From positions 1 through 38,004 of the forward strand of contig CAMWQW010000032.1 of the NCBI GenBank assembly GCA_947176505.1: a stretch of 38,004 nt of DNA, given 5' to 3'. Origin of the DNA: an uncultured Lachnospiraceae bacterium (GTDB lineage Bacteria; Bacillota; Clostridia; Lachnospirales; Lachnospiraceae). Positions 24,427-33,494 of this stretch are shown here, piece by piece. Every line of letters starts with the position of its first letter. Positions within the stretch are counted from its first letter, which is position 1. Below the pieces are notes generated by a model. It was not told the origin of the DNA. It worked only from the letters and a program-made list of their open reading frames with translations, and ran no database searches. Both the position numbers and the translations under genes were made by a program.

Positions 24427-27192
24427 CTAATCCACGTGCTCAATCCAAATCTTATCTATCTGCATTCCGCTCTCCGCAAAATAAAGCTTCAGATAATTGT
24501 TCGGATTAAAGAAAGTATCTAATACCTGTTCTCTCTCCACATATTCTCCGCCTGTTCCGTTTAATGTAAACGTTTTCTTTAATGTACCGTTCACAAACGC
24601 AGACACAGACACCTGTGCCAGCTCAGAGGCATCCACCTTTGCCTTAAAACGAATCCTGTATGTACGCCTTCCCTCCGTCTGCAGTCCACACACAAAAGCT
24701 TTGCCCTTTCCCGTATCAATTTCTTTACCATCCAGCTCCAGATTATCATTCAGCGGATACCACTTGATGTCAAAGTCAACCTTATCATCTTCCGCCATCG
24801 TTTCTGCCGCTTCCTGTTCCTCTTTACTGATTCTTCCGAGACTCCTGTCCATAACTGCGGAACGCATCAGGACATTCAATATGTTCACGGCACATCTTTG
24901 CAAATCGGCACGCTGCAATGTCCCGTTCTTAAGGCATTCCTCCAAATTATCGTCATTGGAATTCCGGGCAGCATCCTGCACCACCATATAGACATCATTC
25001 TGCCCCCTGACCATAGCGGCGACATTTTGTCTCGTGGCAGTTCCGCCTTCATCGTTGATTTCCGCCCACCAGTCCGTCATCACAAGTCCGTCATAATGCC
25101 ATTCGTTCCTTAATATTGTCGTCAAAAGGTCGTAGTTTCCAGCCGTCCAAAGACCATTAACACCACCGTAAGTACTCATAATAGCGTAAGCGCCGCCTTC
25201 TTTGACCGCAATCTCATACCCCTTCAGGTAGATTTCCCGTAAAGCGCGCTCTGAGACGACAGAATTATATTGTCTGCGGTGATATTCCTGATTATTACAA
25301 GCAAAATGCTTAAGTGCTCCGGTCACCTGATAGGTTCCCATTCCTCTGATCTGTGCTGCCGCCATCTTACCGGTAAGTAAAGGGTCTTCCGAGAAATACT
25401 CAAAATTGCGCCCGTTTAACGGATGCCTGTGAATGTTCATGCCCGGTCCCAATAAAATATCAATGCGGTTCTTGCGCAGCTCTGCACCTTCCATCTTATA
25501 TAACTGTTCGACTAACTCTTCGTTAAAACTGCATGCCAGACAGGTTCCGTTAGGCAGACAGAAAGCGTAAGTCCCACAGTCCATACGGATGCCGGACGGA
25601 CCGTCCGCACAGCATCCGCACGGAATACCATATTTCTCCAAGGGTTCTGTCACACCGCCGAAAGCCGCTGCCGTTCCCGGTGTTACTTTCGGTGAACACA
25701 TTCCTTCTCCGCGGACAATACAGCATAAATCTTCGTCACTAAGCTGTCCTATGAAATCTTCCATGGGCACCTTCTTATCGTATACATCCGCCAGCCTGTA
25801 TCCTTTATCCCCGGTATAAGAAATTTCGGTTTTCTTCTCTCCCCTGCTTCTCTGCGTCATATTATAGGTACGAAGGGGCGTTTTCTCCCATGAAATACAT
25901 AATCTCCCGTCCTGCTCCTGCCTCGGCTTCATCCGCTCAAATGCTTCCACCGGAGCAAGCGCCTCCGTACACCGACTGATCACTTCCGTTTCCTTTACTT
26001 CCATGCAGCCTGCCGGTTGTGCACTTCTGACATCCTTCCCCACATAGAACCGATAGCTTCCTGCTTCCAATACATAACAAGATTTGTTCCCTGTCACGCC
26101 ACTGTCATCATAGGAGGCAAGCGCATTTTTCTTCACTTCAACCATAAGTTCCTGCTCTTGTCCCGCATCCAGACATTTCGTCTTGGCAAATGCTGCCAGA
26201 GAGCGCGAAGGTTTTCCAAGCTGTCCCTGCGGTGCATCAACGTACACCTGCACGACCTCTTTTCCGGCAAAAGAACCCGTATTTTTGACTTTTACACGAA
26301 AAATGCACCCTTCAACTCCCTGCTCCATATCGCTTTGTATATCAAATGTAGTGTAAGATAGCCCGAATCCGAACGGATATAATACTTTGTCTTTCGCGTG
26401 GTCAAAAGTCTCAAAATAACGGTATCCCACATAAATATCTTCTGCGTACTGATTTCCGTCCGAGCCGCCGAAATTGGCTGCTGAAGGGTAGTTCTCCACC
26501 GAATAAGCTATCGTATCCGCCAGTCTGCCGCTGGGATTTTCCCTGCCCATAAGAATGTCCGCAACCGCATGTCCGCCCTCCATTCCACCCTGCCATGCAT
26601 AGAACACTGCCTGTGGATTATAGGTCTCCACCCATTTCATGTCAATAATATTTCCCACATTGAGCACGACAATCACTTTCGCAAAAGCCCTGCATACGCT
26701 TTCGAGCATCTGCTCCTCTCCTTCTGAAAGATAGTAACTGCCCCTTTCGTCTGTGGCATCACGGTCTTCTCCCGCCGTACGCCCGATGACAACTAATGCT
26801 GCATCGCTGTTCGCCGCCGCTTTCTCTACGATTTCACGGCTTAAAGGCATTTCCTGCTGACTCCACGGTTCCTGTGCCCATCCTTTTCCCATATCAAAAG
26901 GATTATCTTTCAACCATTCCCTGTAAATCTGTTCCAATTCATCGTTCAATATAAGCTTCTCTTCTTTTAAAGCATCCCAAATCCCCACCACATACCGGGT
27001 ATTGATCATCCCGCCGGAGCCTGTCCCGCTCTTATAGTAATCGAACTGAATCCGCCCGAACACAGACAGTTTATCCCCTTCTTTAAGCGGAAGCACATTG
27101 TTATCATTCTTCAGAAGCACGGCACCCTCCGCCGCTGCCTGCCTTGCATTCTTTGCATATGCATCCCAGTCTATCGCGTATTTGTTTCCCAT
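24427..27192 (-). CDS. Glycoside hydrolase family 3 enzyme with permuted domain order
   Basis: A 921-residue protein without a signal peptide, so it should act in the cytoplasm on imported oligosaccharides; beta-glucosidase is the likeliest activity. The order is reversed compared with most GH3. The alpha/beta sandwich (about residues 15-270) comes first and includes 'GRTAGEDRDATDERG' and 'WQGGMEGGHAVADILMG'. Then come a fibronectin-III-like domain (about 275-390) and the TIM barrel (about 465-780), with 'GRNFEYFSEDP', 'KHFACNNQE' and the nucleophile Asp707 in VMTDWW. A further beta-rich C-terminal domain (about 800-921) may bind carbohydrate. This permuted layout is known in Butyrivibrio fibrisolvens and Ruminococcus albus enzymes. 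GGAGGA lies 9 nt before the ATG. Confidence 0.92.
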   Translation of the reverse strand: MGNKYAIDWDAYAKNARQAAAEGAVLLKNDNNVLPLKEGDKLSVFGRIQFDYYKSGTGSGGMINTRYVVGIWDALKEEKLILNDELEQIYREWLKDNPFDMGKGWAQEPWSQQEMPLSREIVEKAAANSDAALVVIGRTAGEDRDATDERGSYYLSEGEEQMLESVCRAFAKVIVVLNVGNIIDMKWVETYNPQAVFYAWQGGMEGGHAVADILMGRENPSGRLADTIAYSVENYPSAANFGGSDGNQYAEDIYVGYRYFETFDHAKDKVLYPFGFGLSYTTFDIQSDMEQGVEGCIFRVKVKNTGSFAGKEVVQVYVDAPQGQLGKPSRSLAAFAKTKCLDAGQEQELMVEVKKNALASYDDSGVTGNKSCYVLEAGSYRFYVGKDVRSAQPAGCMEVKETEVISRCTEALAPVEAFERMKPRQEQDGRLCISWEKTPLRTYNMTQRSRGEKKTEISYTGDKGYRLADVYDKKVPMEDFIGQLSDEDLCCIVRGEGMCSPKVTPGTAAAFGGVTEPLEKYGIPCGCCADGPSGIRMDCGTYAFCLPNGTCLACSFNEELVEQLYKMEGAELRKNRIDILLGPGMNIHRHPLNGRNFEYFSEDPLLTGKMAAAQIRGMGTYQVTGALKHFACNNQEYHRRQYNSVVSERALREIYLKGYEIAVKEGGAYAIMSTYGGVNGLWTAGNYDLLTTILRNEWHYDGLVMTDWWAEINDEGGTATRQNVAAMVRGQNDVYMVVQDAARNSNDDNLEECLKNGTLQRADLQRCAVNILNVLMRSAVMDRSLGRISKEEQEAAETMAEDDKVDFDIKWYPLNDNLELDGKEIDTGKGKAFVCGLQTEGRRTYRIRFKAKVDASELAQVSVSAFVNGTLKKTFTLNGTGGEYVEREQVLDTFFNPNNYLKLYFAESGMQIDKIWIEHVD

Positions 27193-27313
27193 ATACTACA
27201 ATCCTCCTCCATGATTTTCCCGTTTTTATTTTCCTATTCTTTATCACTGCAACAGCTATCTCCAATCATTCTATGCGCCGCTGTCATCTCTTAAATCATA
27301 GTATGCCATGCTC

Positions 27314-27361
27314 TGTCCGTTTTTCCAATGAAAATATTATATTTTTGTCTGCTTTTCCAAT
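27314..27361 (-). promoter_or_regulatory. Two 16-bp direct repeats flanking an AT palindrome at the GH3 promoter
   Basis: TGTCCGTTTTTCCAAT (27314-27329) and TGTCTGCTTTTCCAAT (27346-27361) match at 14 of 16 bases and are spaced 32 bp. Between them lies the 15-base palindrome AAAATATTATATTTT (27331-27345). On the minus strand this contains a perfect TATAAT (27341-27336) reading toward the GH3 gene. No good -35 is present. These look like binding sites for a sugar-responsive regulator. Confidence 0.55.
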
Positions 27362-27385
27362 TGTTCACACAATGCAATATTATAT

Positions 27386-28036
27386 TTGAGCGGTAGAACC
27401 TTATCTTTTCGTATTATGCCCTTTTCCTTCAAAGAATATGTCGAATTCTGCCATGATACAGGCTGTCCGAGATCTCCGGAACAACTGTTGGACGACTACA
27501 TGTTGTGGGATTCTTCCCTGACAGTATCAGGCAACGCCATTGCCGCTGCCTTAAAAGCCGACGACGTGAACATATCCGTTCCCACGGTTTATGAGTACTT
27601 AAAATACATTTCCGATGCATGTATCTGCGATAAAGTGCCAAGATATGATATTCGTGGTAAAAAGGTATTGGCTTTTGAAGAGAAAACATATGTATGCGAT
27701 CTAGGCTTTTTCCATCTGAAAAAAAACAGAGTCAAAGAAGAATACAGTCATATCGTAGAAACTATCTGCTATAATGAATTAATTGCCCGAGGCTATCAGG
27801 TATACATCGGTAAAACCTATAAAGGCGAGGTCGATTTCATCGCACAGAAAGGCAGTGAAAAATTTTATTTACAAGCTGCGTATCTCTTGAACAATGAAAA
27901 TACCATCGAGAGAGAGTTCGATGCCTACAAAGCAATTGAAGACAACTATCCGAAATACGTCATCTCCACCGACAGGGTTCCCTTGTCACGATACGGCATT
28001 ATTCATATGCGTCTATGCGAATGGCTGTTATCCTAA
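27386..28036 (+). pseudogene. Remnant of a DUF4143-type AAA ATPase
   Basis: The 216-residue frame (TTG at 27386) begins with 'SGRTLSFRIMPFSFKEY', which in intact proteins of this family lies well inside, after the AAA Walker motifs. The whole N-terminal ATPase part is therefore missing. The middle is also shortened: 'LLDDYMLWDSS' runs almost directly into the winged-helix part 'SVPTVYEYLKYISDA', losing the usual stretch between them. The C-terminal nuclease-like domain is well kept ('VPRYDIRGKKVLAFEEK', 'CYNELIARGYQVYIG', 'GEVDFIA'). The frame extends upstream in weak homology to a stop at 27329-27331. No ribosome-binding site is seen. Intact relatives are mobile, often toxin- or defence-like accessory ATPases. 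Called a pseudogene with good confidence. Confidence 0.75.
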
Positions 28037-28039
28037 TTA

Positions 28040-28074
28040 GGCGTGGAACGAAATTATTCATTTCTCCCCACGCC
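28040..28074. terminator. Stem-loop between the pseudogene and mmsB
   Basis: GGCGTGG (28040-28046) pairs with CCACGCC (28068-28074), with an inner GAAAT/ATTTC stem. A T-run at 28083-28087 follows nine bases later on the plus strand. It probably serves the ends of the two convergent units; the T-run is not ideal for either. Confidence 0.45.
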
Positions 28075-28093
28075 CAACAAACCTTTTTACTTT

Positions 28094-29284
28094 TTACTTT
28101 CCGCTCTTCCGACTAGAAACAACATCAAAGATAACTGCTAGAAGAAGCACGCCGCCTTTTACAACGTACTGCCATGAATCACCGATACCCATAATGGACA
28201 TACCCATGTTGATGACACCGAGAAGGAGCGCACCTATGATAACACCCGGAATGGTACCGCTTCCGCCGTAAGCCGAAGCGCCGCCGATGAAGCAGGAACC
28301 GATAGCATCCATCTCGAACGATGTACCGGTGGAACCGTTAACGGAACCTACACGAGCCAGACACAGCAGACCGCACAGACCTGCGAGCAATCCCATATTT
28401 GCATATGCGATAAAATATACTTTATTCGTATTGATACCGGAAAGCTGCGTTGCTTTCTCATTTCCTCCTACCGCATAGAAATAACGTCCAAACGCCGTCT
28501 TTGATGTAATAAAGTGATAGATCAGACAAATCACAACCACCCATACGAGCATAACCGAGATGCCCTTATACTGTGTAAGCAGGTAACAGTAAAACAGCAA
28601 TACCGCAGAAATTACAATTGCACGTCCATAATCCGCAGCAGCGCTGTTCTGACGATATCCCTTCTTCGCCTTATTGGAGCGGGAGGAAATCGTACTGTAA
28701 ATAATAAAAGCAACTGCCAGAGCGCCAATCAAAAGCGGTGACCAGATATGCGCCTCCGTATCGAGTCCCGGAATCTTAATATATGCCGTAAAGATATTTA
28801 AGAATGTCGCATCCTGAACGGCTACTGTTTTGCTGTCCAATATCAGACGCCCGAAGCCGCGGAAGATGAACATACCGCCCAGCGTAGTAATAAAAGGCGG
28901 AATCCTTACATACCCAATCCAATAGCCCTGCCAGATGCCTGCTGCCAGACCGACCAAAATACAAACCGGAATTGTCACATAAACGCTGACACCGTGATTG
29001 GTGAGCAAAACTGCCGCCATACCTCCTACCATACAGATTACAGAACCTACTGAGAGGTCAATGTTACCGCCAGTCAAGATACACAGCAGCATACCGCACG
29101 CCATAACAAGCACATATCCGTTCTGAAGAAGCAGATTCGACATGTTCTGCGCATACAGCAGACGTCCGTCCGTTAAGAAGTAAAATAAAACAAAAACAAC
29201 CACAAGGGCAATTACCATACTATTCTTAGTCAAAAAAGCGCCTAAGTTAAACTGGCTGCCCGCATTTTCTTTTTTCGTTGACAT
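28094..29284 (-). CDS. mmsB: Multiple-monosaccharide ABC transporter permease
   Basis: A 396-residue polytopic protein of the BPD_transp_2 family, with a short cytoplasmic start and about ten membrane helices. Landmarks are 'GMLLCILTGGNIDLSVGS', 'GYWIGYVRIPPFITTLGG' and 'FYAVGGNEKATQLSGI'. These match the GguB/MmsB subgroup that works with ChvE. A hydrophilic loop of about 25 residues in the middle is also typical. It follows the ATPase gene by 21 bases and is the last gene of the operon. Sugars of the family include galactose, arabinose, xylose and glucose; which one is used here is not known. Confidence 0.93.
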   Translation of the reverse strand: MSTKKENAGSQFNLGAFLTKNSMVIALVVVFVLFYFLTDGRLLYAQNMSNLLLQNGYVLVMACGMLLCILTGGNIDLSVGSVICMVGGMAAVLLTNHGVSVYVTIPVCILVGLAAGIWQGYWIGYVRIPPFITTLGGMFIFRGFGRLILDSKTVAVQDATFLNIFTAYIKIPGLDTEAHIWSPLLIGALAVAFIIYSTISSRSNKAKKGYRQNSAAADYGRAIVISAVLLFYCYLLTQYKGISVMLVWVVVICLIYHFITSKTAFGRYFYAVGGNEKATQLSGINTNKVYFIAYANMGLLAGLCGLLCLARVGSVNGSTGTSFEMDAIGSCFIGGASAYGGSGTIPGVIIGALLLGVINMGMSIMGIGDSWQYVVKGGVLLLAVIFDVVSSRKSGK

Positions 29285-29305
29285 GATTACAACTCTCCTT
29301 TCGCT

Positions 29306-30841
29306 TTATGCTTTGGCGCTGATAATGTAGCTCATGATTTTCTCCTGAGTTGCTTCTTTAGCATTCAGTTCCCCGCGAAGTTCTCCTTCGTTCATAACGT
29401 AAATGCGGTCGCACATACCAATCAATTCCGGCATCTCCGAAGAAATCATAATGACCGACTTGCCATCCTCTACCATCTGATTGATCAGACAGTATATATC
29501 GTACTTGGCTCCTACATCAATTCCGCGTGTCGGCTCATCCAGAATCAGAACATCCGGCTCCGTAAACATCCATTTACCCAGCAGCGCTTTCTGCTGGTTA
29601 CCACCCGACAGATTTCCTACCTGCTGTTCAATTGACGGTGTTTTCGTACCCATAGCTTCCGTCATTTCTTCCGCTACTTTTTTCTCATTGGTAGTATCGA
29701 TGATTCCCTTGGAACATACCTTATCCAGACGCGCAAGCGTTGTGTTAAAGCGAATAGATTCGCCAAGAATCAATCCGTTAACCTTTCTATCCTCGGTCAC
29801 ATAAGCAAGCTTATGGTGAATTGCCTGCTCCGGATTCTTCAAATCAACTTTCTCTCCATTCAAATACAACTCTCCGCTGATATTTGTACCATAGCTTTTA
29901 CCGAAAATAGACATTGCAAGTTCCGTACGTCCTGCCCCCTGTAATCCGGAAAATCCTATGACTTCACCTTTATGTACCTTAAAGGAGATATTATTGTCTA
30001 CAATCTTCTCATGATAGAGCGGATGATGAACCGTCCAGTTCTTTACCTCCAGACCGACTTCATCGCACACCTTATGTTCACGGGTAGGATAACGGTCATT
30101 CATAGGACGCCCGACCATGCCCTTGATAATGCGGTCTTCGCTGAATTCATCTACTCCTTTTACCAAAGTTTCAATCGTAGACCCGTCACGGATGATTGTT
30201 GCCTTATCCGCACAGTAAATAATTTCGTTTAATTTATGTGTAATAATGATTGATGTCAATCCGTTTTTCTTAAATTCTATCAATAGATCCAGAAGCATCT
30301 TTGCATCCTCATCATTCAGTGAGGATGTCGGCTCATCTAATATGAGTAGCTTGACATTCTTAGAAAATGCTTTTGCAATTTCTACAAGCTGCTGCTTACC
30401 TGTTCCGATATCCTTAATCAGAGTCTGGGCGGATTCATTGAGCCCTACCTGTCTCATATGCTTTTCAGCCTCATTGTATGTAAGGTCCCAGTCAATATGC
30501 CCTAATTTGTTCTTCTTCTCATTCCCCAGAAACATATTCTCACCAATGGTAAGAAGCGGAATCAACGCCAGTTCCTGATGAATAATAACGATTCCTTTTG
30601 CCTCACTGTCCTTTAATGTCTTGAACTGGCAAAGCTCTCCGTTATAATATATTTCGCCCGAGTAACTCCCTGCGGGATAAGTTCCAGACAAAACATTCAT
30701 CAGCGTAGATTTCCCTGCGCCGTTCTCTCCGATCAGCGCATGGATTTCCCCGCGTTCAACAACCAAATTAACGTTATCCAGTGCTTTTACTCCCGGAAAT
30801 TCCTTGGTAATGGACTTCATTTCCAATATCGTATCACCCAA
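29306..30841 (-). CDS. mmsA: Multiple-monosaccharide ABC transporter ATPase, two ABC domains
   Basis: A roughly 511-residue tandem ABC ATPase. Domain 1 has Walker A GENGAGKS (39-46), 'IIHQELALIPLLTIGENMF' around the Q-loop, and Walker B 'LLILDEPTSSLNDED'. Domain 2 has the altered Walker A 'SGLQGAGRTELAM', the signature 'LSGGNQQKALLGKWM' and 'VLILDEPTRGIDVGA'. The close match to GguA/MmsA is seen in 'SGTYPAGSYSGEIYYNG'. The start is placed at TTG 30841: GGAGG lies 7 nt before it, and the longer frame from 30925 would run through the terminator stem. It sits between the binding protein and permease genes. Confidence 0.94.
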   Translation of the reverse strand: MGDTILEMKSITKEFPGVKALDNVNLVVERGEIHALIGENGAGKSTLMNVLSGTYPAGSYSGEIYYNGELCQFKTLKDSEAKGIVIIHQELALIPLLTIGENMFLGNEKKNKLGHIDWDLTYNEAEKHMRQVGLNESAQTLIKDIGTGKQQLVEIAKAFSKNVKLLILDEPTSSLNDEDAKMLLDLLIEFKKNGLTSIIITHKLNEIIYCADKATIIRDGSTIETLVKGVDEFSEDRIIKGMVGRPMNDRYPTREHKVCDEVGLEVKNWTVHHPLYHEKIVDNNISFKVHKGEVIGFSGLQGAGRTELAMSIFGKSYGTNISGELYLNGEKVDLKNPEQAIHHKLAYVTEDRKVNGLILGESIRFNTTLARLDKVCSKGIIDTTNEKKVAEEMTEAMGTKTPSIEQQVGNLSGGNQQKALLGKWMFTEPDVLILDEPTRGIDVGAKYDIYCLINQMVEDGKSVIMISSEMPELIGMCDRIYVMNEGELRGELNAKEATQEKIMSYIISAKA

Positions 30842-30882
30842 AAGATTTCCTCCTCTCCTTCTTAATCCCTCATCCTTAACCT

Positions 30883-30913
30883 GAAAAAGAAAGGCGGGAC
30901 AGACGCCCGCCCC
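30883..30913 (-). terminator. Attenuating terminator between chvE and mmsA
   Basis: GGCGGG (30893-30898) pairs with CCCGCC (30906-30911) around a 7-nt loop. On the minus strand the stem is followed by TTTCTTTTTC. It sits 35 bases after the chvE stop and before the mmsA ribosome-binding site, so it should lower transcription of mmsA-mmsB relative to the binding protein. Confidence 0.8.
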
Positions 30914-30945
30914 TCTCAGGTTCATGACATAATGTTTTCTTTTTA

Positions 30946-32178
30946 CTAGTTCGCAGACAGATAACCGTCATCACCCATTGTATACAGACCGGTATCAACC
31001 AGATCCTGCAGATTGTCTTTGGTGATTACGTTCGGTACAAGCAGGAACGAAGGACACTTGTTTCCCGCAGAAGTCTCATAAGACTCTGTATCAAATGCGC
31101 ACTCAATGCCAAATGACGGAATCAGTGACTCGTCGATTGTATCGCCTGCCAAGATTGCTTTTGCAAGTCCTAATGTAACAACAGACTCATTACTTACATT
31201 CTTGTATACAGTCATAGTCTGAACACCGTCAACAATGTTCTTTAAGTTAGCCTCGTCACCGTCCTGCCCTGTGATTACTACGGAATTGGAACCCGCATAA
31301 TCGGATGTGATTGCCTGCGCAACGCCTAAAGCTGTAGAGTCATTAGAGCAAAGCCATACGTCAAGCTGTGTACCATCTGCATAGTAGGAAGAAAGAACGT
31401 TCTGTGCTCTTTCAAGAGCTGTGTCTGTATTCCACTGTGCAGTAGCAACTGTATCAAAATCCATCTGACCGGATACGATATTCAATGTGCCTGCATCAAT
31501 GTAAGGTTTCAGAACATCCACAGCGCCGTTATAGAAGTAACCTGCATTGTTGTCGGCAGGATCGCCTGCAGTGATTTCCAGATTGTATACCTTATCTCCC
31601 GCATTCGCCAAATCCAGATTCTCCACGATAAATTCGCCTTGTAATTTACCGACCGTATAATTATCGAAAGATACATAATAGGAAACTGCATCGTTCAAAA
31701 TCAAACGGTCATAAGCGATAACAGGTACATTCGCATCTGCAGCCTCATTCATGGCAGTATTCAAAGCCTCGCCATCGATTGCGGCAACAATCAATAAGTC
31801 AACTCCGTCAGCAAGCATATTCTGGATGTCATTTACCTGTCTTCCGGAATCATTATCGGAAAAAGTAAGAATCGTCTCAAAGCCTGCTGCCTTGAACTGT
31901 TCATCCAAATATGCACCGTCACGATTCCAACGCTCCAAGGACTGTGTAGGCATGGAGATACCAATCTTTCCGCCTACCGAAGCTGTCTCTGCAGGCGCCT
32001 CTGTTCCTGCATCTTCTGCGGGTGCTGCAGCGTCATCAGTCTGTGCAGGTGCCTCAGCCTGTGCATCTGCTGCACTGTCCGCCGTTGTTGTCGCAGCGCC
32101 GCCGTCAGAACCACAGCCCACCAGCAGAGATGCAACCATTGCGACACTTAATAAAGCGCCAAGTAATTTTCTTTTCAT
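30946..32178 (-). CDS. chvE: ChvE-family monosaccharide-binding lipoprotein
   Basis: A 410-residue type-I periplasmic-binding-fold lipoprotein with signal peptide and lipobox LVGC, giving Cys22. A linker rich in Ala, Asp and Glu follows to about residue 68. The binding domain has the ChvE landmarks 'KIGISMPTQSLERWNRDG', 'VIAYDRLILNDAVSYYVSFDN', 'DPADNNAGYFYNGA', 'SGQMDFDTVATAQW' and 'VVITGQDGDE'. ChvE proteins bind several aldoses and pass them to MmsAB. It is the first gene of the importer operon, with GGGAGGA 7 nt upstream of the ATG. It is probably the main target of the two-component system encoded just upstream. Confidence 0.95.
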   Translation of the reverse strand: MKRKLLGALLSVAMVASLLVGCGSDGGAATTTADSAADAQAEAPAQTDDAAAPAEDAGTEAPAETASVGGKIGISMPTQSLERWNRDGAYLDEQFKAAGFETILTFSDNDSGRQVNDIQNMLADGVDLLIVAAIDGEALNTAMNEAADANVPVIAYDRLILNDAVSYYVSFDNYTVGKLQGEFIVENLDLANAGDKVYNLEITAGDPADNNAGYFYNGAVDVLKPYIDAGTLNIVSGQMDFDTVATAQWNTDTALERAQNVLSSYYADGTQLDVWLCSNDSTALGVAQAITSDYAGSNSVVITGQDGDEANLKNIVDGVQTMTVYKNVSNESVVTLGLAKAILAGDTIDESLIPSFGIECAFDTESYETSAGNKCPSFLLVPNVITKDNLQDLVDTGLYTMGDDGYLSAN

Positions 32179-32213
32179 CTTATCAATTCCTCCCTTTCAT
32201 AATATGAGTTTCT

Positions 32214-32260
32214 ATCAGTCCCACCTTTTTGGTTTCCCAATAACTGATATTGTCAATATA
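32214..32260 (-). promoter_or_regulatory. Candidate promoter and operator of the chvE-mmsA-mmsB operon
   Basis: The 227-base gap holds the palindrome ATATTGTCAATAT (32247-32259), overlapping TTGACA (32256-32251) and TATATT (32260-32255) on the minus strand. Downstream, ATCAGT and ACTGAT (32243-32248 and 32214-32219) can pair in the leader around a TTGG-GAAA-CCAA mini-hairpin. Neither box has a good partner at 16-18 bases, which suits an activator-dependent promoter, perhaps under the YesN-like regulator. Confidence 0.35.
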
Positions 32261-32337
32261 TCACAAGACTGACTGGATATTTTTGCTTTATTCTGTATAT
32301 TTTTTAGTTCACACTTGTCCTCTTCGACATATAAAAT

Positions 32338-32367
32338 AGGACAAAATTGCGATTGCAATTTTGTCCT
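32338..32367 (-). terminator. Terminator after the sensory operon
   Basis: AGGACAAAATTGC (32338-32350) pairs perfectly with GCAATTTTGTCCT (32355-32367), a 13-bp stem with a 4-nt loop. On the minus strand ATTTTATAT follows, an imperfect T-run. It lies 38 bases after the stop of the XylF/ChvE-like lipoprotein gene, separating the sensory operon from the importer operon. Confidence 0.75.
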
Positions 32368-32405
32368 GCACAAAAAAATCCTATTCTATTTTCCGTATGC
32401 GTACA

Positions 32406-33494
32406 TTAAGGCATTTCGTTGGGCACATTCAGATAGACGTCTTCCTTCAAATGAAAACCGCTGTTAATTATGACATCGTTGATATTTTCTTTGGTCACAC
32501 TAATCGGTTCCAACCCGACATACGGCACCAAGAAACTTCCGTTATCCAGCATAGTGACATCTTCATCCTTTATTTCTCCGTCTCGCGCTAACGCGACTGC
32601 ACACTCCGCCGCTCTCTGTGCCAACCGTTCTACCGGCTTGTAAACCGTCATAAGCTGCGTTCCCTCCACAATCCTCTGGCACGCTTCCAGATCAGCATCC
32701 TGTCCGACTACCATGACTTTGCCTGCCAGTTGCTTCTCTGCAAGCGCGGGTACGACTCTGCTGGCAATATCGTCATTCCCGCACATGATTGCATCCGCTT
32801 TGAACACCAAATCCCTATGATCATAAACATACTCTGCCGCCAGTTCCGCAAGCCAGCCATCCGCATGAAAGGAATCGAGAATCGCAACTTTATTATCCTG
32901 CATAGTCCGCCTGAACTTACCTTCGACAAGCGACACATTGTTATCGGTCGGAGAACCTCCCAACATTAAAACCGATCCTTCGGCAATCCCGTTATCAACC
33001 AGCGCATCAGCCATCAGTTCTCCCACTTTCGCGTTATCAAAGGATATGTAGAGGTCTATGTCACAGTCCTTAATCAGACGGTCATAGGCAATCACTTTGA
33101 TTCCCTTTTCTTTCGCCTTATTCACATAGCCGGACAGTCCATCCGAATCGACACATATGATGACAATGACGTCCATCCCTTTCTCTATAAAGTAATCAAT
33201 CTGCTTCTTCTGTTCCGTCAGATCTCCGTTTGCATTCTGAACATTGACCTCCGCTCCCAGTTCCTTGGCTGTCGATACGAATACATCCCTGTCTCTCTGC
33301 CATCTCTCTATCACAAAAGAATCAAAGCTTATGCCAATCTGTATTTTCTCTTCTTCCTCCTGTTGCGCCGTATCTGCCTTCTGCTCGATGCCTGCGCAGG
33401 CTGTCAAAAACAACGGAAGACATAAAAACAGTGCCATCGCTTTCCTACAGTTTTTTTTAATATGTTTCATCTTTTTATACATCTTTTTATGCAT
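32406..33494 (-). CDS. XylF/ChvE-like sugar-binding lipoprotein without its own transporter
   Basis: A roughly 363-residue lipoprotein with a very basic N-terminus, a hydrophobic core and the lipobox LTAC, giving Cys33. The type-I binding fold resembles XylF/ChvE: 'IGISFDSFVIERWQRDRDVF', 'VIAYDRLIKDCDIDLYISFDN', 'GSPTDNNVSLVEG' and 'VVGQDADLEACQRIV'. No ATPase or permease is encoded with it. It is the last gene of the sensory operon, starting 4 bases after the regulator stop. Three in-frame ATGs (33494, 33482, 33470) sit in a 12-base near-repeat; the first is chosen because it is closest to the stop, but the true start is uncertain. It may be a ligand-presenting sensor, like XylFII, or a spare binding protein for MmsAB. 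Confidence 0.88.
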   Translation of the reverse strand: MHKKMYKKMKHIKKNCRKAMALFLCLPLFLTACAGIEQKADTAQQEEEEKIQIGISFDSFVIERWQRDRDVFVSTAKELGAEVNVQNANGDLTEQKKQIDYFIEKGMDVIVIICVDSDGLSGYVNKAKEKGIKVIAYDRLIKDCDIDLYISFDNAKVGELMADALVDNGIAEGSVLMLGGSPTDNNVSLVEGKFRRTMQDNKVAILDSFHADGWLAELAAEYVYDHRDLVFKADAIMCGNDDIASRVVPALAEKQLAGKVMVVGQDADLEACQRIVEGTQLMTVYKPVERLAQRAAECAVALARDGEIKDEDVTMLDNGSFLVPYVGLEPISVTKENINDVIINSGFHLKEDVYLNVPNEMP

